The notes beneath the pieces were generated by a model. That model had not been told where the DNA came from. It did no database searches and saw only the letters and a list, made by a program, of their open reading frames with translations. Source: Candidatus Omnitrophota bacterium (GTDB taxonomy: Bacteria; Omnitrophota; Gorgyraeia; Duberdicusellales; 4484-171). Taken from it: a stretch of DNA of 5,163 nucleotides. A program made the position numbers and the translations under genes. The stretch covers positions 1 through 5,163 of the forward strand of contig JAQUOR010000139.1 of the NCBI GenBank assembly GCA_028717025.1. The letters are read 5' to 3'. Positions 1-5,163 of this stretch are shown here, piece after piece. How positions within the stretch are numbered: position 1 is the stretch's first letter; every line of letters starts with the position of its first letter.

Positions 1-1723
1 TAATGCGTGCGGTCTCTTCGCTGTAGTCTTTTTCCTCTACCAGGTCTCTGCCTAAAAATATCGGGCCATGACTTTTACCTAACGTACGGCTTCCTAAGCG
101 TTCGCTCATGCCGTAGTCGCAGACAATCTGACGCGCAAGATGCGTAACTTCTTCCAGATCTTTCGTCGCGCCCGTGGTAATGTCACCAAAGGTAAGCTCT
201 TCGGAAACCCTGCCACCCAAAGCCATGGTAATGTCGCCCAAGAGTTCCTTCTTTGACCGGTAATGCCGGTCTTCCTGGGGCGGCGCAAAAGTATAACCTC
301 CTGCCATGCCGCGGGGAATAATAGAAACTTTGGTCATCGGGTTAATTTCCGGTATCAATAAAGACAAGAGGGCATGCCCTGCTTCATGGTAGGCAGTAAG
401 CTTCTTCTCCTGCGCAGACATGACGCGGCTTTTTTTCTCCGGCCCCATCATAACGCGCTCGATAGAAGCAGTCAGCTGCGCCTGCTCTACTGCTTCTTTA
501 TTAAAACGTGCCGCCATGAGCGCCGCTTCGTTACAAAGGTTTTCTAAATCCGCTCCGGAAAATCCGGGAGTTTGTTTTGCGATTGCCGCTAAATCTACCT
601 CTTTGCCCAATTTAATCTTACGTGTGTGTACTTTTAAAATCTCTTCCCTGCCTTTGATGTCAGGAGGATAAATCACAATGTGCCGGTCAAATCTACCCGG
701 CCGCAGCAATGCCGGATCAAGCACGTCGGGTCTGTTAGTGGCGGCACAGACTATCACCGCTTCATCGCTGTGAAAACCGTCCATTTCAACGAGAAGCTGG
801 TTCAAGGTCTGTTCCCGCTCGTCGTGTCCTCCGCCGATACCGGCAAAACGCTGTCTTCCCACCGCATCTATTTCATCAATAAATACAATACAGCCCTTTC
901 CCTGGACCTTAGATGCTTTTTTTGCCTGTTCGAATAAATCGCGCACTCTCGATGCGCCCACGCCGACGAACATCTCGACAAAATCAGAACCGCTGATGCT
1001 AAAAAACGGGACCTCAGCTTCCCCGGCCACAGCCTTGGCAAGCAATGTCTTACCGCAACCCGGAGGGCCTACGAGCAAAACTCCTTTAGGTATCCTGCCG
1101 CCTAAACGTTGAAAACGTTTGGGGTCTTTAAGAAACTCTATCACTTCTTTTAACTCATCTTTCGCCTCTTCGATGCCGGCGACGTCACGAAATGTGACGC
1201 GCGTTGATCTTTCTTTTTCGATTACCTGCGCGCGCGTCCTCCCGAAACTCCAGACTTTCGAGCCCAGTTGATTGCCTCGATAAAAAGAAAACCACAGAAA
1301 CGCAAAGATGAGAATCATCGGGAGAGAATAGATGACGTTCGCCCAGAAAGTCCGCGGTGGCTCTACTTCAAATTTGCCGACGTTCTTACGTAGTAACGCA
1401 ATGGCATCTTTGTCCTCTTCCGGTATGTAGACTTTAAAAAATTGCAAGCGGCCTTCGCCTATTTTCGTGACCCCTTCGGGAGTAAATTCTCCTTCAATCA
1501 GATTATCGATTTTCTTTGCCGATTGGATGACGGGATTTTGAACATTATTCTCAACCAGGCGGTAAAATTCGCTATAATTAAGGTTTTTAATATTGAGCTT
1601 AACGGAAAAAATGGCGCTCAGCCAAAGCAATCCCAGGAGAAAAAGCATAAAAACAGAGATCCCCCTGACGACATTGGAATTGGGGGGCATTTTTTTGTTA
1701 TTTTTATTTTTGTTTTTGTTCAT
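1..1723 (-). CDS. ftsH: ATP-dependent zinc metalloprotease FtsH (C-terminus cut by window edge)
   Basis: Membrane-anchored AAA+ protease that extracts and degrades damaged or short-lived membrane and cytosolic proteins. The frame is open from the ATG at 1721-1723 to the left edge, giving 574 codons. FtsH proteins usually have 610-700 residues, so only the C-terminal tail is missing. Visible in order: an Asn/Lys-rich N-terminus (residues 2-11), TM helix 1 (about 22-41), an extracytoplasmic domain (about 42-126), TM helix 2 (about 128-148), Walker A GPPGCGKT (219-226), Walker B around IVFIDEID with D283 and E284, the second region of homology ending in GRFDR (343-347, arginine fingers 344 and 347), and the zinc motif HEAGH (446-450). 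The likely third zinc ligand is D522, in the TKDLEE stretch. All catalytic elements are intact, so the protein should be active. Walker A has Cys where Thr is commoner, a known variant. The start is supported by an AGAGGA ribosome site 7 nt upstream. Confidence 0.97.
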   Translation of the reverse strand, partial: MNKNKNKNNKKMPPNSNVVRGISVFMLFLLGLLWLSAIFSVKLNIKNLNYSEFYRLVENNVQNPVIQSAKKIDNLIEGEFTPEGVTKIGEGRLQFFKVYIPEEDKDAIALLRKNVGKFEVEPPRTFWANVIYSLPMILIFAFLWFSFYRGNQLGSKVWSFGRTRAQVIEKERSTRVTFRDVAGIEEAKDELKEVIEFLKDPKRFQRLGGRIPKGVLLVGPPGCGKTLLAKAVAGEAEVPFFSISGSDFVEMFVGVGASRVRDLFEQAKKASKVQGKGCIVFIDEIDAVGRQRFAGIGGGHDEREQTLNQLLVEMDGFHSDEAVIVCAATNRPDVLDPALLRPGRFDRHIVIYPPDIKGREEILKVHTRKIKLGKEVDLAAIAKQTPGFSGADLENLCNEAALMAARFNKEAVEQAQLTASIERVMMGPEKKSRVMSAQEKKLTAYHEAGHALLSLLIPEINPMTKVSIIPRGMAGGYTFAPPQEDRHYRSKKELLGDITMALGGRVSEELTFGDITTGATKDLEEVTHLARQIVCDYGMSERLGSRTLGKSHGPIFLGRDLVEEKDYSEETARI

Positions 1724-1730
1724 GATTATG

Positions 1731-1736
1731 TCCTCT
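1731..1736 (-). promoter_or_regulatory. Shine-Dalgarno site of ftsH
   Basis: Read on the minus strand this is AGAGGA, with 7 nt between it and the ATG at 1721-1723. It fixes that ATG as the ftsH start rather than the second in-frame ATG at 1688-1690 (Met12), which would leave the Asn/Lys-rich tail untranslated. It is the only clear ribosome site in the window; tilS and the radical SAM gene lack one. Confidence 0.7.
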
Positions 1737-1818
1737 ATGTTCTACAATGTATTCTTGAGGCTAAACGGAAAATGACGCTTGACTCTGGCTGTGGTATGTA
1801 TAGGCGTATGAGTAGGTT

Positions 1819-1846
1819 ATTATAGTCGAATACCTTAAAAAAGCAA
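1819..1846 (-). promoter_or_regulatory. putative sigma-70-type promoter of ftsH
   Basis: On the minus strand a perfect TATAAT (1824 to 1819) is preceded, after 16 nt, by TTGCTT (1846 to 1841), which matches TTGACA at three of six positions. The -35 lies inside the last codons of tilS. Transcription would begin near 1812, giving an ftsH leader of about 90 nt. The 111-bp gap between tilS and ftsH (1724-1834) is long enough for an independent promoter and shows no convincing terminator, so read-through from tilS is also possible. The call rests on the -10 match alone. Confidence 0.4.
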
Positions 1847-2821
1847 GGATTTGATAATGAGCCAATGCTCGTCTTTTTTTACCTCCAGATCCGGTAAATC
1901 CACGATGCTGAAAGGCGGCCGGTTATACAGTAAATCCGTGATTTCTTCAATGTGCCTAAACTCGAGTTTGCGCGTGTCGCCCTTTAATTCCTCTATGCTC
2001 AAACGCACAATGTTAAGGATGATGGCGGCATCCTGAGACTTTAACTCTTTAAGGTCAAGTTTCACGTAATGCCGTCCTTTTTGTTTTTTAAGACGCTCGT
2101 ATTTTTCTCTCGCGTAACGGGAAATGAACTCGTAATCAAGCGAAACCAGTTGTGACAGGTTAAAAATAACATTGTTGATGTTTGGGTTAAGTTCTTCGAG
2201 CGCCGGTATGAGTTTTAATCTCACTTTGTTGCGGAAAAACTTATCTTCAAAATTTGTTTTATCCGTACGATAAGGGATATTCTGTGCTGTAAGCCACTCC
2301 AGGATTTCCTTCTTCCTGATGGCAATTGCCGGCCTGATAACGGTAAGCTCCTTAAAGCGCGATTTTGGCAGAATACCGCGTAAACCTTTCAGCGCCGCCC
2401 CCCGGATAATCCTCATGAGCGTCGTCTCAACTACGTCATCCTTATGGTGCGCAAGCGCAAGCTTTTTGGTTTTAAACTCCCGGGCAATTCTTAAGAAGAA
2501 ATCAAAGCGTAAAGTTCGTGCGGTCTGTTCCTGCGAATCTCCCGTAAAAAATTTCTTTACGTCTTTTTTCTCGCTGACACATTTGATCCCCAACGCGTTA
2601 CATGTCTCTTTTACAAAACTCTCCTCTTCGTCGGCTTCGTGGCGCAAGCTATGGTTAAAATGCGCACACACCAGCTTCAACCGGTATTCTTTTTGTAAGA
2701 GGCAGAACTGATGCAGCATAAAGATAGAGTCCGGACCTCCGGAAACACCCAGGATGATCTTGTCCTTTTGCTCCAGTAAACCGTGCTTACGAATAGTTTT
2801 TTCAAAAATTTCTTCTAACAT
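1835..2821 (-). CDS. tilS: tRNA(Ile)-lysidine synthetase TilS, short form
   Basis: Cytoplasmic ATP-dependent enzyme that attaches lysine to C34 of the CAU anticodon of tRNA-Ile2, so that the tRNA reads AUA and is charged with Ile instead of Met. The 328-residue protein has the PP-loop SGGPDS (27-32), the AHFNHSLR block (53-60), the TARTLRF block (100-106) and the ATP-site motif HHKDDVVETTLMRIIRG (125-141). Next come an IRPA stretch, an ...RTDKTNFEDKFFRNKVR-type tRNA-binding block and PALEELNP. The last ~120 residues look like the first C-terminal domain and end in a PPFSIVDLP segment. The second C-terminal domain present in the 430-470 residue E. coli and Bacillus enzymes is absent, as in the short Aquifex-type enzyme. 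The start at 2819-2821 is the only possible one upstream of the PP-loop, since a stop closes the frame about 27 nt upstream. No ribosome site is visible. It is followed by ftsH on the same strand. Confidence 0.95.
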   Translation of the reverse strand: MLEEIFEKTIRKHGLLEQKDKIILGVSGGPDSIFMLHQFCLLQKEYRLKLVCAHFNHSLRHEADEEESFVKETCNALGIKCVSEKKDVKKFFTGDSQEQTARTLRFDFFLRIAREFKTKKLALAHHKDDVVETTLMRIIRGAALKGLRGILPKSRFKELTVIRPAIAIRKKEILEWLTAQNIPYRTDKTNFEDKFFRNKVRLKLIPALEELNPNINNVIFNLSQLVSLDYEFISRYAREKYERLKKQKGRHYVKLDLKELKSQDAAIILNIVRLSIEELKGDTRKLEFRHIEEITDLLYNRPPFSIVDLPDLEVKKDEHWLIIKSLLF

Positions 2822-2830
2822 GGCAATACA

Positions 2831-2862
2831 AGATGCACGCCGATATTAATCTGCGTGCATCT
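2831..2862 (-). promoter_or_regulatory. perfect 10-bp inverted repeat in the tilS leader
   Basis: AGATGCACGC (2831-2840) is the exact reverse complement of GCGTGCATCT (2853-2862), separated by a 12-nt AT-rich spacer. Relative to tilS it occupies nearly the whole predicted 5' leader: the predicted transcript starts near 2867 and the stem ends 9 nt before the ATG. It could therefore act as an RNA hairpin controlling translation or mRNA stability, or as a DNA operator for a dimeric repressor just downstream of the tilS promoter. There is no T-run after it in either direction and both flanking genes point away, so it is not an end-of-gene terminator. Confidence 0.6.
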
Positions 2863-2873
2863 ATGAGTTTCAT

Positions 2874-2882
2874 ATTATATCA
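2874..2882 (-). promoter_or_regulatory. extended -10 promoter of tilS
   Basis: Read on the minus strand the bases are TGA followed by TATAAT, a perfect extended -10 (TGnTATAAT). No good -35 is seen at the usual spacing, which is normal for extended -10 promoters. Initiation would fall near 2867, giving a leader of about 46 nt that contains the inverted repeat at 2831-2862. The element is separated by only 7 bp from the opposing extended -10 at 2887-2895. Confidence 0.55.
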
Positions 2883-2886
2883 CATC

Positions 2887-2895
2887 TGCTATAAT
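2887..2895 (+). promoter_or_regulatory. extended -10 promoter of the radical SAM gene
   Basis: TGC followed by TATAAT is a perfect extended -10 (TGnTATAAT); the best -35 candidate, GTTTCA at 2867-2872, matches only three of six bases. The hexamer ends 7 nt before the ATG at 2903, so initiation is expected at about 2901-2903. This predicts a leaderless mRNA and fits the absence of any Shine-Dalgarno sequence. It lies back to back with the tilS promoter; polymerase bound at one would cover the other. Confidence 0.6.
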
Positions 2896-2902
2896 TACTA
2901 TT

Positions 2903-4171
2903 ATGAATATCCTCGCCATAAATCCCTGGATATATGATTTTGCCGCCTATGATTTTTGGCTTAAGCCTTATGGCTTTCTGGTAATCCTCTCCTATCTTAA
3001 GAATAAAGGCATACATGTCGATTATATCGATTGCCTTGAGAAAAAAGTAACCCAGGGGACTTTTGGCAGAGGAAAATACGAATCAGTCATTGTCCCTAAA
3101 CCCGATGTCCTTAAATCTATCCCCCGTTATTTTAAACGCTATGGTATAAGCCTTGAGGATTTTAAAGCACACCTTGAGGGTAAAAACCCTGATTACATCC
3201 TCATCACCTCCTCCATGACGTACTGGTATCCCGGTATCATCGAAGCGGTAGGAATAATAAAAGAAAGATTTCCGCAGGCAAAAATTATTTTAGGCGGCAC
3301 CTACGCAACGCTCTGCGCTGAGCATGCGCAAAAGATAAGCGCCATCGACTTCGTTTTTACAAATAATTGCCTGGATGATTTTTTTAAAACACTTAACGTT
3401 AGCTTTGATTACCAATCCCTTTACTCCACGTTACCTTATTACGATGATTTTTATCCTAAGCTTGATTATGTGGTATTGCGGACATCATGGGGATGCCCGT
3501 TTGATTGCGACTATTGCGCCATAAAAAAACTTTTTCCCCACTCTCTTCGCTTACCCTACGAACGCATAGCAGAATTTATCCTTATGCATAGCAGCCGCGG
3601 AATAAAAGATTTCGTACTTTATGACGATGCTTTTCTCTATGAGCCCGAATACGTAAAAAAACTACTGCGGGAAATTGCCCGGCGCAAATTAAACATCCTC
3701 TTTCATACTCCGAACGCGCTTCATTTACGCTTCCTCGATGAGGAAATCGCATCCTTGCTTAAAGAAACAGGTTTTACCAACCCGCATTTTGGCCTGGAGA
3801 CTTTAAATCCTGCCCTGCAAAAGATCTGGGGCGATAAAGTAAACAGAGAAGATTTAATAAAAGGCATTGCGCTTTTAAAAAAAGGCGGTTTTATTAACGG
3901 GGAATTCAGCGTGTATCTTCTTTTAGGCTACCCGGGTCAAAATTTGGCGGACTTAAAACAAGACGCTGACTTTTTAAATTCCCTGGGCGCTAAAGTATCT
4001 CTGGCTGAATTTTCTCCCGTACCGGGGACAAAGATTTTTAAAGAGTATCCGCAGGAATTCAGCGAACCTCTTTTGCATAACAATTCTATCTTTGGCTTTT
4101 TCCAGAAAGATAAGATACAGAATTTCTGGGAAATAAAGAATTATGTCAGAGGGCTTAATAAGAAGCTGTGA
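2903..4171 (+). CDS. B12-binding-domain radical SAM protein, substrate unknown
   Basis: A 422-residue protein with the layout of the cobalamin-binding radical SAM superfamily (class B methylthiotransferase/methyltransferase-like enzymes and relatives). Residues 1 to about 150 resemble a Rossmann-type B12-binding domain: NPW near the N-terminus, a KPYG...YLKNKGI helix, the TSSMTYWYPG segment (102-111) and GGTYAT (131-136). No DxHxxG cobalamin-ligand motif is seen, which is usual for this class. The radical SAM core begins at RTSWGCPFDCDYC; Cys198, Cys202 and Cys205 form the CxxxCxxC cluster motif. It continues through YDDAF (240-244), GLET (297-300) and GYPGQ (341-345), and a PVPGT motif lies near the end. 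The protein should bind a 4Fe-4S cluster and SAM and carry out radical chemistry. Whether it truly uses cobalamin, and on what substrate, cannot be told. There is no partner gene in its direction, so it appears monocistronic. The ATG is immediately downstream of an extended -10 element. Confidence 0.9.
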   Translation: MNILAINPWIYDFAAYDFWLKPYGFLVILSYLKNKGIHVDYIDCLEKKVTQGTFGRGKYESVIVPKPDVLKSIPRYFKRYGISLEDFKAHLEGKNPDYILITSSMTYWYPGIIEAVGIIKERFPQAKIILGGTYATLCAEHAQKISAIDFVFTNNCLDDFFKTLNVSFDYQSLYSTLPYYDDFYPKLDYVVLRTSWGCPFDCDYCAIKKLFPHSLRLPYERIAEFILMHSSRGIKDFVLYDDAFLYEPEYVKKLLREIARRKLNILFHTPNALHLRFLDEEIASLLKETGFTNPHFGLETLNPALQKIWGDKVNREDLIKGIALLKKGGFINGEFSVYLLLGYPGQNLADLKQDADFLNSLGAKVSLAEFSPVPGTKIFKEYPQEFSEPLLHNNSIFGFFQKDKIQNFWEIKNYVRGLNKKL

Positions 4172-4173
4172 TT

Positions 4174-4208
4174 TGAGCTTTCAGCCTTCAGCTTACAGCT
4201 ACCAGCTT
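4174..4208 (+). repeat. five-copy tandem heptamer, consensus TCAGCTT
   Basis: Starting 2 nt after the radical SAM stop codon, five in-register heptamers follow one another: TGAGCTT, TCAGCCT, TCAGCTT, ACAGCTA, CCAGCTT. Every unit shares AGC at positions 3-5. Such AGCT-rich heptamer tracts look like slippage-generated simple repeats. The array is non-coding on both strands as far as can be seen, and no function is apparent. Confidence 0.7.
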
Positions 4209-4227
4209 AGGTAATGCTGTATATTAC

Positions 4228-4256
4228 GGTTCCGAAAGTAAGTACGGGAACTTTTT
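4228..4256 (+). terminator. candidate intrinsic terminator of the radical SAM gene
   Basis: GTTCC (4229-4233) pairs with GGAAC (4247-4251), extendable by a G-T pair (4228/4252). With one bulged G, the alternative pairing CCG (4232-4234) with CGG (4245-4247) lengthens the stem. A run of five T residues (4252-4256) follows directly. It lies 56 nt after the stop at 4171, the position expected for a rho-independent terminator. The stem is short and the loop long, so strength is uncertain. Confidence 0.5.
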
Positions 4257-4370
4257 AGCGGAATTAACGTATTTTTAATTCGCGTGGATTCGCGTTTACT
4301 CGATTAGCGGTCATTCGCGTCTTTATATTCGCGATAATTAGCGTTCTTTTCAAATTCGCGGCAATTCGTC
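4254..4370. repeat. degenerate ~25-bp tandem array of paired ATTCGCG words
   Basis: The core word ATTCGCG, or close variants such as ATTAGCG, ATTAACG and ATTCGTC, begins at 4254, 4263, 4278, 4288, 4303, 4313, 4327, 4337, 4354 and 4364. These form five pairs. Within a pair the starts are 9-10 bp apart; between pairs the period is 24, 25, 24 and 27 bp. Unit consensus is ATTCGCGnnnATTCGCG followed by a T-rich linker of about 8 bp. The first unit is most diverged and the last is truncated into the palindromic cluster. The two words of each unit fall about one helical turn apart, as protein-binding sites often do, but a simple decaying satellite-like repeat explains the data equally well. Confidence 0.75.
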
Positions 4371-4439
4371 CCGCCTGCATTACATTCGGCGGGATCCTTC
4401 CACATGCACATTCGTTCTGCGGAATCCCGCCAAAGGCGG
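4369..4439. repeat. GC-rich palindromic arm cluster in the convergent spacer
   Basis: Four complementary arms alternate: TCCCGCC (4369-4375), GGCGGGAT (4388-4395), ATCCCGCC (4424-4431) and GGCGG (4435-4439). The first pair makes a 7-bp stem with a 12-nt loop. The middle pair makes an 8-bp stem extendable to 10 bp with one bulge (CC 4396-4397 with GG 4421-4422). The last pair makes a 5-bp stem with an AAA loop. The middle fold competes with the two outer folds. The cluster lies just beyond the yggS stop at 4453, but no T-run follows on either strand, so a standard terminator is not supported. It resembles short interspersed palindromic elements. Confidence 0.6.
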
Positions 4440-4452
4440 TGACGCAGAGACT

Positions 4453-5112
4453 TTAGTCGTATGCAGGACGTTTCCCGAAAATAGCTGTTCCCACGCGTAC
4501 CAGGTTTGCGCCTTCCTCTATCGCAATTTTATAACTATCGCTCATGCCCATTGAAAGACAATTCCACTCTAAGCTATTGCCATAAGTTGCCTTTATCTGC
4601 TCGAAAAATTCGCGAGTTTTCTTGAAAAAAGGCCGTAAATTCTGCGGCTCTATTACTGGCCCCATGGTCATCAGCCCCATTGGCTTAAGATTCTCAAATT
4701 TTAAAACTTCCTTAAGAACGCTTTCGGCGTTTTCTGGTAAAACCCCTGCTTTCTGCGGCTCGCAGGCAGAGTTAACCTCAAGTAACACCGGCATTATTTT
4801 ATTTATTTTTTTACATTCTTTATCCAAGGCTGCGGCTAACTCTACAGAATCAAGTGTTTCTATCATATCGAATATTCTAACCGCTAATTTTGCTTTATTT
4901 TTCTGTAAGTGCCCTATTAAATGCCAGCGCACGCGCGTGCCGATTACGTTAAATTTACCTTCCGCCTCTTTTACGTAATTTTCGCCAACTATAGTTATGC
5001 CCGCGCTGATTGCCTCCTCTACCTGGGCCACTGTTCGTGCTTTTGTCGCAGCGACAAGCTGCACTCCTTTGGGCAATTGTTTTAAAAGTGCTTCTATATT
5101 TTCTTTAATCAT
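4453..5112 (-). CDS. yggS: YggS/PLPBP-family pyridoxal phosphate homeostasis protein
   Basis: A single-domain PLP-binding protein of the alanine-racemase-like fold type III group. The family buffers PLP and maintains vitamin B6 and amino-acid balance and has no firmly established catalytic reaction. The 219 residues show the PLP lysine in LVAATKAR (Lys24), GENYVKEA (43-50), RWHLIGHLQKNK (62-73), PVLLEVN, GLMTMGP, the phosphate-binding segment LSMGMSDSY (186-194) and VRVGTAIFG (205-213). The N-terminus before the lysine is about 12 residues shorter than in E. coli (Lys36). However, the frame upstream to the right window edge has no ATG, GTG or TTG, and a GAGAAG-like ribosome site lies 5 nt before the ATG at 5110-5112, so this start is preferred. 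The gene converges on the radical SAM gene and is separated from it by a repeat-filled spacer. It is probably preceded by another minus-strand gene off the edge, as little room for a promoter is visible. Confidence 0.95.
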   Translation of the reverse strand: MIKENIEALLKQLPKGVQLVAATKARTVAQVEEAISAGITIVGENYVKEAEGKFNVIGTRVRWHLIGHLQKNKAKLAVRIFDMIETLDSVELAAALDKECKKINKIMPVLLEVNSACEPQKAGVLPENAESVLKEVLKFENLKPMGLMTMGPVIEPQNLRPFFKKTREFFEQIKATYGNSLEWNCLSMGMSDSYKIAIEEGANLVRVGTAIFGKRPAYD

Positions 5113-5163
5113 GATTTCTTCTCTTAACCAGCGATAAAATACTCCCTCGCTTGATGAAAAGTT

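Noticed and set aside
420..937. Two plus-strand open frames (420-671 and 680-937)
   Set aside because: Both lie antisense to the AAA+ and protease domains of ftsH, whose motifs are intact on the other strand; they have no recognisable protein features.
1442..1825. Plus-strand open frames opposite the ftsH N-terminus and leader, up to 127 residues
   Set aside because: They are antisense to TM helix 1 and the extracytoplasmic domain of FtsH; the apparent hydrophobic stretch arises from the complement of the Asn/Lys-rich segment.
1815..1834. Imperfect inverted repeat GGT...ACC after the tilS stop
   Set aside because: The inner bases do not pair in register and no T-run follows; the stretch is better explained as a -10 element for ftsH.
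2319..2711. 130-residue plus-strand open frame within tilS
   Set aside because: It is antisense to the conserved TilS catalytic core and shows no domain of its own.
2831..2862. Intrinsic terminator
   Set aside because: Neither orientation has a T-run after the stem, and both adjacent genes start here rather than end here.
4254..4370. CRISPR array
   Set aside because: The repeat period is only about 25 bp, with linkers of about 8 bp that are T-rich rather than unique spacers, and there are no cas genes nearby.
4622..4978. 118-residue plus-strand open frame within yggS
   Set aside because: It is a shadow of the conserved YggS frame with no start signal or motif.
5105..5163. Possible 3' end of an upstream minus-strand gene overlapping the yggS start
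   Set aside because: One frame reads from the right edge to a TAA at 5105-5107 (18 codons) and another to a TAA at 5124-5126. Neither short tail matches a family I recognise, so no gene can be assigned.

Overview
The window is a compact piece of a bacterial chromosome. It holds four protein genes: ftsH (cut by the left edge), tilS, an unnamed radical SAM gene, and a yggS/PLPBP-family gene. Base composition is moderate and slightly AT-leaning. All identifications come from motifs read in the translations. The mix of a tilS-ftsH pair, a short TilS, an orphan B12-type radical SAM protein and repeat-rich spacers would suit an uncultured Gram-negative-type lineage such as Omnitrophota. That placement is a guess; the window contains no phylogenetic marker that settles it.

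Layout: positions 1-1723 (minus) encode FtsH, the membrane AAA+ zinc protease, complete at its N-terminus but lacking the last part of its C-terminus. Upstream in the same direction, 1835-2821 (minus) encodes tRNA(Ile)-lysidine synthetase TilS. The tilS-then-ftsH order matches the well-known tilS-(hpt)-ftsH neighbourhood, here without hpt. An 81-bp divergent spacer (2822-2902) separates tilS from a plus-strand radical SAM gene (2903-4171). This spacer has two back-to-back extended -10 elements and a perfect 10-bp inverted repeat that would fold in the tilS leader. The plus-strand -10 lies so close to the ATG that the radical SAM mRNA is predicted to be leaderless.

Positions 4172-4452 form a 281-bp convergent spacer made almost wholly of repeats: a five-copy heptamer array, a hairpin plus T-run that looks like an intrinsic terminator, a five-unit ~25-bp tandem array built on paired ATTCGCG words 10 bp apart, and a cluster of GC-rich palindromic arms. 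After it, 4453-5112 (minus) encodes a YggS-type PLP-binding protein whose upstream neighbour lies off the right edge.

The conserved genes are housekeeping: decoding of AUA codons, membrane protein quality control and PLP homeostasis. The radical SAM protein has no visible pathway partner, so its substrate cannot be inferred. The unusual content is in the two spacers rather than in a recognisable multi-gene system.
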